Origin: Anodontia alba
Taxonomy: Eukaryota > Mollusca > Bivalvia > Lucinida > Lucinidae
Length of the DNA stretch: 64,000 nucleotides
Assembly: GCA_964016985.1 (NCBI GenBank)
Contig: OZ024828.1
Coordinates: forward strand, 25,607,543 to 25,671,542
Reading direction: 5' to 3'
Under the pieces are notes generated by a model. That model did not search any database. It had not been told where the DNA came from and saw only the letters and a program-made list of their open reading frames with translations. This document shows, in pieces, positions 21,216-31,927 of the stretch. Position 1 is the stretch's first letter. Each line of letters starts with the position of its first letter. The translations under genes were made by a program, and so were the position numbers.

Positions 21216-21216
21216 C

Positions 21217-21302
21217 ATAACATATTTTACCCTAATGCATAACATATTTTACCCTAATGCATAACATATTTTACCCTAATGCATAACATATTTTACCCTA
21301 AT
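21217..21302. repeat. 22-bp tandem repeat, about four units
   Basis: AACATATTTTACCCTAATGC plus AT, repeated. The last unit runs directly into a family F end (TTTTACCCTAATTAAGATTAGG), so the array looks like amplification of a MITE terminus. Confidence 0.9.
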
Positions 21303-21466
21303 TAAGATTAGGACACCTTAACTCCTTACCATACTTGTCCTAAACTTTGACCAACATCAGTTTACTACATATTGATTTGTATATGAATTGCTGAATCAGT
21401 GGGAAACAGTGGTCAGACGCCGCGATTGGTGGCTTCTGATCTAGGCATCCACTGTTTGTTCAGGTA
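21292..21466 (-). mobile_element. MITE family F, copy 2 (reversed, truncated)
   Basis: TTACCCTAATTAAGATTAGG, ACTCCTTACCATACTTGTCC, then AAACAGTGGTCAGACGCCGC / GGCATCCACTGTTTG. Its expected CCTGTCCGAATATT end is replaced by a second ACTCTAAATATTCGTACG piece at 21477. Confidence 0.6.
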
Positions 21467-21494
21467 CAGCGTATTTACTCTAAATATTCGTACG

Positions 21495-21735
21495 CCAATT
21501 GAACCAGCGCACGACAAAACCTACGATAAGACGTATGTGACCAGCGAATACTCAGATCAGCCTGCGCATCCGCGCAGATTGATCAGTCCGCTGATCGCAT
21601 GTGCCGTCTACAGCCTCCAGGCTATCCAAAGAGGGATACTAAAGAGCCCTTGCCATTCTGGGTGGATGTACAGGCTGATCTGAGTCTTCGTTGGTTACAC
21701 AGGTCTTATGTAGGTTTGTCGTGCGCTTGCTCTAT
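21495..21735. mobile_element. Hairpin repeat family G3, copy 2
   Basis: CGCACGACAAAACCTACG ... TGTAGGTTTGTCGTGCGC inverted ends. The interior has GATCAGCCTGCGCATCCGCG and CAGGCTGATCTGAGTCTTC cassettes. Confidence 0.7.
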
Positions 21736-21750
21736 TATCTTTACCATATA

Positions 21751-22116
21751 CAATCGACTGTCGTTATCTCGAAGTCTAAGGGACTCTCTGAAATATTTCG
21801 AGATATCCGTACCTCGACATGTCAGATTTGCAGTATTCAGTAAAAAATTAGTCAAATGATCACTTTTAACAAATGAATATGTAATTTTGACCAGGAGTCA
21901 AAATTACATATTCATTTGTTAAAAGTGATCATTACACTTAAAAAGATACAGATATATTGAAAATATTGTTGAAAAGAGGAGAAACTGCTCCTCAGGAGCA
22001 ATTTCTCCTCTTTTCCACAATATTTTGTTACCTGTTGTTTTAGATTTTCGTATTAAAACAGGGACCAGATTTTCACTTCGAGATAAGCAGTCATTCGAGA
22101 TAAGCTAGGTCGACTG
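21751..22116 (+). mobile_element. Tigger-like MITE family C, copy 3
   Basis: CAATCGACTGTCGTTATCTC ... CTAGGTCGACTG between TA dinucleotides. Carries two hairpins: GAATATGTAATTTTGACC / GGAGTCAAAATTACATATTC near 21893, and GAGGAGAAACTGCTCC / GGAGCAATTTCTCCTC near 21993. Confidence 0.88.
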
Positions 22117-22973
22117 TAAGTGTTCTACAAGCAAACAATTCAATTTGACTGCCTGCTGGTGCGTCTAAAAACCGCTAGCTCAGTAGCAAACAGTGTAGAG
22201 TCTAACCGAACGCCACACTATAATCTTAAACTACACTGTATTTTCAAGTCTGTTTATCCGATTATATGTGGTAACTGTATTGCTGAGTATTGTATACAAA
22301 TACTTAGCATTATTACGATAATAAGACGTCACAAATGTGTTCGCCAGTCTTTGCGGGTTGTTCTGGAGAGATCGTGGACATAAATTACTTACATTGTCAT
22401 TTTTCAACAGTAAACAAGTTAGCAATATGCAGTATGCCTGTCTGTCTGTCAGTCTAACTTGTTTAATGGAGACCAATGACCAGTACATGTAATCTACAAA
22501 ATAATGAGACAGAAAGAAAGGAAGAAAGAAAGAAAGAAACAAACAAGCTAACAAACAAATAGCTAACAAATAAACAAACGAACGAACAAAAACGAAACAA
22601 AGAAAAATATACATAAATCTAAATTAGAGGACACAGACTACCGCTGAATTCCATATATATTTTGTACATTTTTGCCACTGGTTTATACCATAGCTTCGTC
22701 TTGTTCTTTTCTTTTCTTGTCTTTCTTTTCGTTTTCTTTCTTTTTCTTTTTTTGTTTGTTTTAGTCCAATTGATCAATAACTGGTACATGTACTTGCCTC
22801 AATTTTCAAACCAAGACGCGGACTGTTAGGTTTTATGTCGTATAGTGAGCTTCAACCTCTTCGAATTGACTGACGCAGATCGTGAAGGAGGGGTAAGGGT
22901 AATCTATCCAAGATGACCTTCTACTTTCATATTCAAAATAATAGATCTACTGCAGATATGCTTTAATCATATA
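22117..22973. other. Low-complexity and unique sequence
   Basis: A purine-rich AAAC/AAAG stretch (22505-22605) gives a long leucine/phenylalanine frame on the minus strand that looks artificial. A TTTTC-rich stretch lies at 22700-22760. No gene recognised. Confidence 0.45.
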
Positions 22974-23331
22974 CAGTATAACCTCAATGGCTCGAACACG
23001 GATGGCTCGTTTACCATGGATGATTCGAACTCGTTTTTCAGCCCCTACAAAATTCTTCCAATTGCTCAAGAAAACGAATATTTAGGGATTTTGTTTTATT
23101 TTATCATGGAATTGTATGTAGAGTGTACTCATTAGAATCGCCTCATCGAGGTGATTCTAAAGAGTACACTCAAAATACAATCGTTGTGTAGAAAATCGAA
23201 ACGATTTCCCTAAATTATCGCTATTTGCTTCCTGAACTGGTGCCATGATTAACCCTCAGTGGCTCGAACTACCCATATCTCGAACAAATTTCCATGGTCC
23301 TAAAGATGTTCGAGCCATTGAGGTTCGACTG
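22974..23331 (+). mobile_element. Tigger-like MITE family B, copy 2
   Basis: CAGTATAACCTCAATGGC ... GAGGTTCGACTG between TA dinucleotides. Cassette CATTAGAATCGCCTCA / GAGGTGATTCTAA near 23145, with arms GAATTGTATGTAGAGTG / CACTCAAAATACAATC. Confidence 0.9.
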
Positions 23332-23365
23332 TAGTTTTACTAATTCTGGCATTAAATGCACAAAA

Positions 23366-23474
23366 TCCAGCAGGCACACAACGTTGAAATAACGTCGATT
23401 CAACGTTGATTCAACATCAAGTCGAATCAACGTTGAATCGACGTTTTTTCAACGTTTGTGTCTTTTGGGACATT
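23366..23474. repeat. Family K repeat with AACGTTGA palindromes
   Basis: CCAGCAGGCACACAACGTTG, then alternating CAACGTTGATTCAACATC and GAATCAACGTTGAATCGACG units, ending AACGTTTGTGTCTTTTGGG. A family C MITE follows ten bases later. Confidence 0.6.
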
Positions 23475-23483
23475 TCAGAAATA

Positions 23484-23814
23484 CAGTCGACTCTCGTTAT
23501 CTCGAATTCCAAGGGACTCTCTGAAATACTTCGAGATATCCGTACTTCGACATATCAGATTTTCAGAATTCAGGAAAAAATAATTCGTATAACTACATTT
23601 AACAAATTTATATGTAATTGGACTCATGAAGTTAAAGATATATTGCAAATATTGTGAAATAGAGGAGAAATTGCTCCTCGGGAGCAATTTCTCCTCTTTT
23701 CCACAATATTTTTTACCTGCTGTTAGATTTTCATGTTTAGGCAGGGACCAGATTTTCACTTCCAGATAAGCGGTTATTCGAGATAAGCGAGTTCGAGATA
23801 ACGAGAGTCAACTG
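23484..23814 (+). mobile_element. Tigger-like MITE family C, copy 4
   Basis: CAGTCGACTCTCGTTATCTC ... GATAACGAGAGTCAACTG between TA dinucleotides. Hairpin GAGGAGAAATTGCTCC / GGAGCAATTTCTCCTC at 23661-23697. Confidence 0.92.
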
Positions 23815-24154
23815 TAGATAAAAAATGGCATTATGTAATATGGAACTATATTTGAATGAAACCAACCCGGTCTCCCATACATTTTAACAGTCCATGACCT
23901 AAATACATGTAGACATAAGCTGAACTAAAGTCGTTCTGTAGTTGTCACACTACGAAATAATCAGATACAGAGCGCCTGCGTCTGTAATTTATGGGCAAAT
24001 ATTTGACAATTAGTCAGCCAGGAATGACATTTCACATCGATTTGATCTTTGGAAACTTGGATGATACTGGGGTCATTAGTTCATATTACACTGGTAGTAA
24101 GTCTTCTCACCTTCTGTGACTGTGACATGCTTTTCTAGTCGTTATAGTTTCCTA

Positions 24155-24330
24155 ATATGAGCCAGGGCCCAGCATTTCCTACAAGATCGCGTGTGCGCCC
24201 AGCGAAGACTCTGATTAGCTGCACATCCACGTAGGCTGATCAGTCTTTGCTGTGGACCTTTGACTACCCAGAGTGCCATGCGAAATCTCTGATCAATCTG
24301 TTGAAAACTACAGCAAAGGAACGCCATGGA
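24155..24330. mobile_element. Hairpin repeat family G2, copy 1
   Basis: AGCCAGGGCCCAGCATTTCC, TACAAGATCGCGTGTGCGCC, GCGAAGACTCTGATTAGC, then a shortened inverted half. Other copies at 36648, 40452 and 56915. Confidence 0.55.
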
Positions 24331-24582
24331 ACGGCCAGTAGAAAAGTACGGTATTTTTGCATTCAACGTACAAAACAGTTTGAATAAGTAGTCTAAATGT
24401 AACTGCTATTTCAACAATAGTTCAGTAATGTCGAGTCATCTCCCAGCTAGGGAGTGGGAGAGAGAAAAGAAGAATTAAATATGTACGTGTAAGGTAAGTT
24501 CTTAAACAGTGTTCCTTTTAGACACATGTAGACAATAACGACAATTCCATGACGGCAGGACTAACCACTCGTGAGTTTCAAC

Positions 24583-24590
24583 CACACACT

Positions 24591-24619
<29 letters not shown>
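24583..24619. repeat. (CA)n microsatellite
   Basis: About 36 bases of CA repeat with one ACT interruption at the start. Confidence 0.95.
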
Positions 24620-24622
<3 letters not shown>

Positions 24623-24839
24623 CTTATAAAATAAGTCATTTTAGAACTACTAAGTCTTTTGATTTTGGTTCCATTTTCCGGCTAATTCTTATTAGCATGA
24701 TTTGGGCTGAAAATCTGATGGGATGCCTGTGGCTTTTACTTGGGAAAGCAAATTTGTTTTTGCGATGGCTTTTAATTTAGCCATGGCGAATATTAACGTC
24801 ATGCTTTTTTCCTTCAATAAGACAAACCGAGACCCTCTG

Positions 24840-25050
24840 TAAGTAAACGTACCTTCTGGCATGTGCGGTCAACGAAGACTCAAATCAGCTTGCGAATTCT
24901 TACAATCTTATCAGGGTCTTCGTTGTTACATCCTTGGCTATCCAAAATGCGCCCCGTGAAGATTCTGATCAGACTGCGCGAATGCGCAGTCTGATCTGAA
25001 TATTCGCGTGCGCACATGTCAAAAGGTGCCTTTTCTAATGTTGCGGCTAA
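24840..25050. mobile_element. Hairpin repeat family G1, copy 4
   Basis: ACGTACCTTCTGGCATGTGC ... AAAAGGTGCCTTTTCTAATG ends. The second stem-loop GATTCTGATCAGACTGCGCG / TGCGCAGTCTGATCTGAATA is almost perfect (24961-25003). Confidence 0.68.
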
Positions 25051-25156
25051 ATTAGTTTATACATCGTCTAATCAATAAGCTGTCCCATAATTACTAATTA
25101 TTTGATTCCGTGAAATGCACGGTCATTCATGTACACGTGATTGAACAGAAGGATAC

Positions 25157-25379
25157 CATCGTAATAACCCTAATTATTGGGACGGATAGGCCTGAGCAAA
25201 CAGTGCATACCAGATAAAACGCCGCGGAATGCGGCATCTGATCAGGATCTATACTATTTGCCACTCAATTGGAAGGTTTTAGACACATCGGCGGGTAGTA
25301 AAATGGACTGGTCCAAATTTTAGGACAGGTACATGTATGGTAAAGAGATACGGTGTCCCAATTAAGAATAAATATGGTA
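25157..25379 (+). mobile_element. MITE family F, copy 3
   Basis: ACCATCGTAATAACCCTAAT ... GAATAAATATGGT ends. Hairpin GATAAAACGCCGCGG / CGGCATCTGATC, then GACAGGTACATGTATGG and AAAGAGATACGGTGTCCC. Confidence 0.7.
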
Positions 25380-25714
25380 TTATTTTACAAGAATATCAAA
25401 TAAATGCCGCATCATTTGATAATGTTTTTTTTTTCAGGGCATATGCGGACAATGCGGACCCAGATCAACCTACGCATTCGCACTGTCCGTTCAGGGTCTC
25501 CGATACAGAAGCATTGCCTGATTTAAAATATATCGAAGGGCAACAAATGATGAGGCTGTGCTGATCTTATTTGAACTTTGTGTCATCTGGGTGTGGCCCG
25601 AAGACGCCCTTTTCCTGTCACATACATATAAGAGGAATTGCAAGGCACGCTCACCGATGGATATTATTTTTCCATTATTACATACACGAAGGCAATCTCA
25701 ACATAAGAATGCTT

Positions 25715-25870
25715 GCTTAAGGGAACTGATATCATTTCAGGAGAAGCGACTCAGTCAGATTGTTTCACCTCCCTTCTGAAAATAGGTATACCCTTAAAGG
25801 AAAGAATTTGCTCCCTATGGGAACAAATTCTTCCCTTTAAGGATAGACATTTTTTTCAGACGGGAATTGG
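25715..25870. repeat. Family I repeat, copy 2
   Basis: ACCCTTAAAGGAAAGAATTT, then GCTCCCTATGGGAACAAATT and CTTCCCTTTAAGGATAG: a 46-base hairpin between CACCTCCCTTCTG and TTTTTTTCAGACGGG. Confidence 0.65.
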
Positions 25871-25889
25871 TGCGTAGAAATGTAAACAC

Positions 25890-26048
25890 CATCACGAAAA
25901 CATACCTATATCATTTTGACCCCCTTAACCCCCACTTTTATATAGTAAAACTGGGGTTTACAGGGATATACATTATTTTTTCTTATTTCTGCTCAAAAAC
26001 CTAGATTGTGGGTACTCGTTAGAACCGCCTCGCACCGTTTTCGAAATG
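25890..26048 (+). mobile_element. MITE family A, copy 9, deleted from hairpin tip to right end
   Basis: CATCACGAAAACATACC up to GAACCGCCTCG at 26033, then directly CACCGTTTTCGAAATG. The whole right arm is gone and the break is at the hairpin tip. Confidence 0.88.
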
Positions 26049-26145
26049 ACGAAGTTATAAGATGTCTCTCTTGTAAAAGTGGCGCAATCCTATCACGTAT
26101 ATCCAGTTCCTTTAATTCCAATCTCAAATAAATTAATTCCAGATA

Positions 26146-26497
26146 CAGTCGAGCCTCAATGGCTCAAACAGCCTTGGGACCATGAAAATGTGTTCGAGAT
26201 ATGGGTTAAGTTAATCATAACGCCAGGTCAGGAAACAACTGGATATAATTTATGGATATCTTTTCGATGTTCTACACAATAATTGTATGTTGAGTGTACT
26301 CATTAGAATCGCCTCGATGATGCGATTCTAATGAGTACACACAACATACAGTTGCATGACAAAATAACAAAAAAAAAACAAAAAAAAAGAAAGCAAAAAA
26401 AAACTAAATATATAGAGAATTTCGTAGGGAATCAAAGTATAGTTCGAATTGCAATGGTAAACGAGCCATCGGTGTTCGTGCTATTGAGGTTCGACTG
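26146..26497 (-). mobile_element. Tigger-like MITE family B, copy 3
   Basis: CAGTCGAGCCTCAATGGC ... TATTGAGGTTCGACTG. Cassette CATTAGAATCGCCTCG / GCGATTCTAATGAGTAC near 26320. An A-rich insert (26365-26407) lies beside the hairpin. Confidence 0.9.
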
Positions 26498-26884
26498 CAT
26501 TTTCCCAAACATTCAAGATCTGTACTGCCTAATCATATTTCTGTGTCAAGTGTTTTTGTTTTCCTCTGATATGCAAACTGCTGCGACATTCTTCGTAAGC
26601 GAAAGGGTACTCTAAAAGATTTTCCGCCATTTTTGACAAGTGACTCAACTTCCTGTTCTGTTGCCTGCTACTGTGTCATAAAGCTGCTGTATAATGATAC
26701 ACAGTGTAGAGCCAGAGCTGTGTTCTGTGGTAAGGCTCAGAAATTGTTCTTGTAATATAAGTACTCACAGCATATTGTTCAAACTTGCAGGTTGTCCTAG
26801 ATTTTAATATGCTAACAAACCTAAATAGTACGTGAAATGGTTATTTCTGAGCCATCAATACATTTTTGTAATGTATTGATATTT

Positions 26885-26936
26885 CATTGCCCCAAGAAAA
26901 CATATGGGCACTCATTAGAAGCACCTCGCAAACAAA
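26885..26936. repeat. Half hairpin cassette outside a recognised MITE
   Basis: CCCCAAGAAAACATATGGGC, then ACTCATTAGAAGCACCTCGC: one arm of the cassette-1 hairpin, ending at the tip. Its AGAAAACATATG flank resembles the element at 31545. Confidence 0.5.
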
Positions 26937-27289
26937 GAAAAAACACACACCATAAAACAGCTGTACAATGTGCAATGAACTATTCTACGAGGCGTCACTG
27001 ATTTAATACTGACGAGTCTGCAAAAACATTTATGCTGTCCGGGTTTATATATACATAAGAGACTTGTCTCTATTATTTCCTTTGTTTAACCGTAAATCAT
27101 TCTATGGGACGTTAAGCCGTCTTTTTGTTATTATTCCTTTAGTAGAACTGTTTAGTCTTTTGATGGTTTAGCGTGAACTGCCAACTTCCTTTACGCACAA
27201 TGCCTAAGGGAGCTTCTATTTAGGGATAATGGCACCAATAGTTTGCCTTGTTCCGCGCATGTAAAGTAGATAATTTTAAGGGAAATGGC

Positions 27290-27532
27290 CAAAAACTTTC
27301 TGGAGAGACAACCCTGTTAAAACTAATAATGCTCCTTTTGAAAAAGAGACTGCCCTAAAGGTAAAGAATTTGCTCACCGTGTGAGCAAATTCTTTCCGTT
27401 TAGGGTAGACGCCTTTTTTTTGGAATGGGTAATGCATGTGCAGGAAAGCAAACAAGAAGTCACAAAAGTTGTCTCCTTTGTGAAAAATGGCAAAAATTCT
27501 TCCAAATATATCAAATCCCGTTCAATTTACTT
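27290..27532. repeat. Family I repeat, copy 3
   Basis: Hairpin AAAGAATTTGCTCACC / GTGAGCAAATTCTTTCC at 27364-27399, then GGAAAGCAAACAAGAAGTCA. A SINE is inserted directly after it. Confidence 0.6.
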
Positions 27533-27545
27533 GTACTTGCCTGGT

Positions 27546-27835
27546 TGTTGCTGTGCGATTTTTAACGCTACAAGGCACCCAAGGCACATTGAGGCAGCAG
27601 CGATTGTTATGTACAGGTATTTGTACAACCTTGCTTTCATGGATCACCCATGCACACTTGGTGCCGCTGTCTGTCACCAAGCGCCGCCCTGTCCACTTTA
27701 TACTCAACCCAGGGCACGTCGAGTATGAGCTAGGCGTACTAATGATCTGAAAATAGCCTCGACCCGAGCGGGATTCGAACCCACGCGATCCCGCATGAAA
27801 GCCGATAGCACTACGCACCAGGCCACCCAGCTCAC
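27546..27835 (-). mobile_element. tRNA-derived SINE, family S1
   Basis: On the minus strand: GTGAGCTGGGTGGCCTGGTG ... GGATCGCGTGGGTTCGAATC, with a perfect B box GGTTCGAATCC, followed by a body of about 220 bp. Imperfect 13-bp target duplicates gtacttg(c/g)ctggt flank it (27533-27545 and 27836-27848). The long minus-strand frame crossing it is not a gene. Confidence 0.85.
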
Positions 27836-27879
27836 GTACTTGGCTGGTATCTGAAACTTTTATTAAATAGGGTAAATTA

Positions 27880-28110
27880 AGAGGAATTGATAGTTTCAGG
27901 GGAGGTAACTTTGTACAATTGTTCAGTTTACTTCGGAGCAAATTATATCCATTTATAGCTGACCCCGTTTTAGAAGGCGAGCATTTATGTTTTCGTTTTA
28001 GAATTGACCCTTTTCTGAAGGGCTTAATGTTCAGGAAAGCAAGCAGGAAGTCCCAAAAGTTCTTTCCCTCGTTAAAATGGCAAAAATTCAACCACTTGTA
28101 TCAAATCCCT
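27880..28110. repeat. Family I repeat, copy 4
   Basis: ACCCTTTTCTGAAGGGCTTA, AGGAAAGCAAGCAGGAAGTC, CCCTCGTTAAAATGGCAAAA: same module as copy 3, separated from it by the S1 SINE. Confidence 0.55.
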
Positions 28111-28283
28111 TTTAGTAGACTTTGCTGTCGGTGGAAAGCTGATTCTAACCTGTAAGAATAGTCTCTTTGTGAAGTAAGACAAATGTATTCAGATCATAGT
28201 GATCTGTCTTTGGCATGTATTAGTTAGGCAGCCGACGTATGTACGTGGAAGTTGGTGCCGCATACTTTTTATAGCTGTTAGTC

Positions 28284-28517
28284 TTAACCCATTGTAGTCG
28301 GGAGACCCGTAAAAGGGTAACTGACAAACAGTGCAGACCCAGATCAGACGCCGCAGAACACGGCGTCTGATCAGGGTCTCCACTGTTTGCAAATAGCTCA
28401 TCCATTTTCTCTAGGAATATGAAAATATCATTACCAGACGTACCTAAAATTGAAATTGGACGCTTCCAATATATACAATGTAGTGTGGGAGAGTCTATTC
28501 AGTCCACAATGGGTTAA
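28284..28517. mobile_element. MITE family Q, copy 3
   Basis: TTAACCCATTGTAGTCGGGA ... AGTCCACAATGGGTTAA: clear terminal inverted repeats, distinct from family F. The inner hairpin AGATCAGACGCCGCAGAACA / CGGCGTCTGATCAGG is the family F cassette. Confidence 0.78.
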
Positions 28518-28599
28518 ATAAATTAATTGATGAACATACGGACCGCGTCAAACGAAAAAAAGACTTCGAACATGAGGAAATACGCAGATTCAAATCATC

Positions 28600-29070
28600 C
28601 TGCGTATGCACAAAGTATGGCGGGCCTTTGCTCTCTATTCATATATTTCGTAGTATCTAATGATTCTGTTAGCGAACAGTGAAGGCCCTGATCATTTTTG
28701 TTTGTGTTGAGGTTTTGCGCCCAGTCAACCCAGTGGGGTCATGTCGAGCGCGGTCAGTTTACCTAACCACATGTTTACTGGGCAGGCTTAGTCCTCTAGG
28801 CGATTAACCAGTTTTGTGCACATTCTTTCGCCAGAAACTGACAACCGCCCTTCTTGAATCAGCGGAAGGGAGAGAATAACCGTAGAAAATATTTCATGAT
28901 CAATGTCCACGAAAGAATGTTGCGGATCTCCGCGGGCGTTGAACCCGCGACCTCCTGGTCTCCAGTCGGACGGCGCATTCAACTGAGCCAACGAGGCCGG
29001 CTGAAGGCCCTGATCAGACTTTGTGGATGCACAGGCTGATCTGGGCCCTCGCTGTCTGCATCAGGTGGCC
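28600..29070. mobile_element. Hairpin repeat family G5, interrupted by an S2 SINE
   Basis: TTTGCTCTCTATTCATA and TATCTAATGATTCTGTTAGC, then (after the SINE) ATGCACAGGCTGATCTGGG. The uninterrupted relative at 61690-61830 (GAGGGCACTCATCAGACTGC) is the empty site. Confidence 0.65.
28695..29001 (-). mobile_element. tRNA-derived SINE, family S2, copy with 15-bp target duplication
   Basis: Minus strand: A box TTGGCTCAGTTGAATGC, B box GGGTTCAACGCC, body with GGCGGTTGTCAGTTTCTGG, tail AACACAAACAAAAA. Perfect duplicates tgaaggccctgatca at 28680-28694 and 29002-29016. The open frame inside (GDPQHSFVDIDHEIF) is SINE sequence often mistaken for protein. Confidence 0.93.
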
Positions 29071-29466
29071 AATATAATGAATCATCTTGTTTAACCAACA
29101 ATGCTGTGACCTAGACATATTTCGTGTTTTGTATTATTTTATTGTCTTTTCGTCGCTTCAATGGTTTGAAGTGCAAGGAAAAGCAATTCGCGAGGGGAAT
29201 ATTAGACCATGTCAAGCCTCCATCGTGCCAGTGCATTCGTTTCAAGATAAGGAAGGAATTTTTTTCTTCATGGGCACTGAGCCGATTCTGGTACTTTGGA
29301 TAATGTAATTCCGCTTATGTCGGTGCCAGAGGCGTATGTAGCCCTGCTGCCATATGAGGAGTCTCAATGACACCGAGACTCAGATATTCGTTCTTGTATG
29401 TGTTCTTTGTTTCTAAGGACAACCTTTATAGATTTTATTAAACATTGACATTGCAACAGAGACGGT

Positions 29467-29469
<3 letters not shown>

Positions 29470-29526
<57 letters not shown>

Positions 29527-29530
29527 TAGA

Positions 29531-29578
<48 letters not shown>

Positions 29579-29644
29579 GAGACAAACAGACAGATAAATA
29601 GATAGATAGATAGATAGATAGATAGAAAGAAAGAAAGAAAGAAA
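29470..29644. repeat. Compound microsatellite (CA)n(GATA)n(GACA)n(GATA)n(GAAA)n
   Basis: About 54 bases of CA, then GATA, GACA, GATA again and AAAG blocks. Gives spurious CVCVCV and YLSIYLS frames. Confidence 0.97.
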
Positions 29645-29722
29645 CCAAGGCATCAAAGGAAGAAAAAAAGAGGAATAAACAATGAAAAGACACAGAAACA
29701 CAGTTTCAATAACACACATACC

Positions 29723-29949
29723 CATTAAAGAAAAACACGCCTTTCAAATATACTGAAAATTTTACCTACAACAAATGAAATTTTTCAGTTTAGAAAAATT
29801 CTGATATTTTTCATGTTTCTGCGAGGCGGTTCTAACAAGTACCCACAATCTACGTTTTTGAGCAGAAATAAGAAAACTAATGTATACCCCTGTTATAAAA
29901 GTGGGGTTTAAGAGGGTCAAAATTATATAGGCATGTTTTCATCGTAATG
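29723..29949 (-). mobile_element. MITE family A, copy 10, left hairpin arm deleted
   Basis: CATTAAAGAAAAACACGCC ... CATGTTTTCATCGTAATG. The sequence jumps from CATGTTTCTG (29821) straight to CGAGGCGGTTCTAAC, removing one whole arm up to the tip. The bases between CCCCTGT and TATAAAAGTGGG are also missing. Confidence 0.85.
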
Positions 29950-30184
29950 CAACGAAAAAAGACCAGCAACGCAGGGATCGTCTTGGAACGGTTAGCTACT
30001 AGTGGGTGGGGACAGGGATGGGAGATGTTTAAATTTCACTCGATCGAAAACGCACCCTTTATCTCCTGAAACAGCTCTAGACATTATCCCTGTCACTCAT
30101 GATTTTCTGTAGTGGACTCGCCCGTTTTGTATCTGGATGCATCCATTATTACAAATAGGGATATCAGTCAAAATCTAGATCATA

Positions 30185-30243
30185 ATGGCAAACAGTGTGG
30201 ATCTTGATGAGACGGTTCGTTTCTCATCTGGATTCACACTGTT
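30185..30243. repeat. Solo hairpin related to cassette 2
   Basis: GGCAAACAGTGTGGATCTTG / CATCTGGATTCACACTGTTTG around GAGACGGTTCGTTTCTC. Confidence 0.55.
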
Positions 30244-30342
30244 TGCACATGTATTTTATGTCTACCAGGGTGAAACGGTTTGCACAAGAATACAAATGAA
30301 ATGTAAGTAAAACAAGAAAGAAAACAGACAGCATGAGAAGAC

Positions 30343-30449
30343 CCCAGTCAGCATTCTACGTAAATCTATATCGGGCCGTCATCGGCCTGTCAGGGTAGTT
30401 CACGGGCCGATGACGGCCCGATGTAGATTTACGTAGAATGCTAGCTGGG
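30343..30449. mobile_element. MITE family E, copy 5
   Basis: CCCAGTCAGCATTCTACG ... CGTAGAATGCTAGCTGGG. AC on both sides suggests a 2-bp target duplicate. It is followed at once by dispersed repeat R. Confidence 0.92.
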
Positions 30450-30453
30450 ACGG

Positions 30454-30597
30454 CAAAATATTTAGACGTACACGTTTAAGTACCGGCGCAAATTTTGTTC
30501 ATGTTTACATAGAGATATGGGACAAAGGTATACTAAAGTTTAATAAATTTTCAATGTAACAGGTAAAATCGAACAACAATGTGATTCTTTAACTTTC
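30454..30597 (+). repeat. Dispersed repeat R, copy 1
   Basis: AAAATATTTAGACGTACACG ... AACAATGTGATTCTTTAAC. Close to identical with 41118-41261, where it abuts a broken PLE. Nature unknown. Confidence 0.8.
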
Positions 30598-30639
30598 ACT
30601 GCCACAGGCGATAATAATATGTTTTTGCAAACAACAAAG

Positions 30640-30700
30640 ATCCAGATGAGACGGCTCATCATATGAGCCGTCTCATCTTGGTCTACGATGTTTGACATTC
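30640..30700. repeat. Solo hairpin related to cassette 2
   Basis: AGATCCAGATGAGACGGCTC / GAGCCGTCTCATCTTGGTCT around ATCATAT. Confidence 0.6.
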
Positions 30701-31181
30701 AGTTTTTCAACTTTGAGTATAAACTTCTTTTCAAGCGACATGTCAAATATGACAAATGTCGTCTGAAATTTGGCACCGCAAAAGTTAATGGTTGCTTTTA
30801 TTAAGCTTTATGAAATTTCTTGATTGAAATGAAAATAAAACAGACATTAATCTGTTTATCACACAGTATGTAATAAGATTTTTTTTTATATATATTTGCC
30901 GGGATCGTCACAAACCGACGATTCCGGCAAATATAAAAAGTCCTTGGTGAGCCAATCGAATAGTCTACTATATATAAAAATCCAAGGCTATATTAAGAGA
31001 CCGGCGCGATTCCCGCGCCGGTCAAAAACAGACAGCAAGAGAAGACGGCTGACACTGAAAAAGTTGATAAAATACTATCATGACAATAAGAAAACAGAAA
31101 ACCGATAGGGCAGTTGGATAGCGGTGAACCATAATTATACTAGATTTACAGCATTTTAATCCACCTTCCATCTTGCAATGT

Positions 31182-31458
31182 CATTACGAAAACACGCCTA
31201 TTCAAATATATAGAAAATGTCACCTCCAAAAACTGAAAATTTCCAGGTAAAAAAAGTCTGATATTTTTCATATATCTGCTTAAAACATAGATTGTGGGTA
31301 CTCGTTAGAACCGCCTCGGCGAGGCGGTTCTAACGAGTACCCACAATCTATGTTTTGAGCAGAAATAAGCAAAATAATGTATACCCCTGTAAACCCCAGT
31401 TTTACTATATAAGTGGGGTTTAAGGTGGTCAAAATTACATAGGCTAGTTTTCGTGATG
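31182..31458 (-). mobile_element. MITE family A, copy 11
   Basis: CATTACGAAAACACGCC ... CTAGTTTTCGTGATG, flanking bases t and t. A perfect hairpin core is centred near 31321. Confidence 0.92.
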
Positions 31459-31544
31459 TATTGCATTATCAGTTTAATTTCTTGTTTACGGACAAGTAAA
31501 CGGTCTTGACCCTCTTGTCCAACTAAGATTCACTTGACCGAAAA

Positions 31545-31672
31545 ATTGACAGTTTTCTTATTTCTCGAAGAAAACGTGTATTGTGGGTACTCCTTAGATG
31601 CGCCTCGGTTAGGCACGTACAATGAGTAAGGACAGCATATGTTTTCTTCGAGAAATAAGAACAATAACATCT
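31545..31672. repeat. Palindrome with a diverged cassette 1
   Basis: TTTCTTATTTCTCGAAGAAA and ACGTGTATTGTGGGTACTCC on the left; ATGTTTTCTTCGAGAAATAA on the right. The inner part TTAGATGCGCCTCGG / TAGGCACGTACAATGAGTA is a mutated version of the family A and B hairpin tip. Confidence 0.6.
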
Positions 31673-31927
31673 CATAATCTGTATACGCCTCCCGGCTAAA
31701 GCTATGAAGTGATTGTCCTAGGAGAAATAAATTGAGCTCAGGGAAATGGGACAAGTTGGACGAGTCGGGTATGGTTTTTCCAATCTCCTGCATCGTGGAC
31801 CGACAGAAAAATAAATGACTTCGGAAACAAATGTGTTTTTTTTTTTTTTTTTTTTTTTGTTTTTTTTTTTTTGTAAAGCAATGCATATCATCCTAAGGTG
31901 GCTAGAAGTCTCTACACTGTTAGCGTA

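Noticed and set aside
22231..22614. Leu/Phe-rich minus-strand frame suggesting a membrane protein
   Set aside because: Low-complexity AAAG/AAAC tract on the other strand makes the hydrophobic run artificial.
27522..28091. 189-codon minus-strand open frame
   Set aside because: It runs through the S1 SINE (tRNA-like B box, target duplicates) and a family I repeat, so it is repeat sequence and not a gene.
28788..28991. Open frames with IEIFSTVILSLPLIQEG-like text here and at 42090-42323
   Set aside because: Both are the body of S2 SINEs.
28930..28998. tRNA gene call from the A and B boxes (also at 27760-27830 and 42235-42304)
   Set aside because: The cloverleaf is imperfect and each is the head of a SINE with tail and target duplication.
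29364..29725. CVCVCV and LSIYLS repeat frames
   Set aside because: Compound microsatellite.
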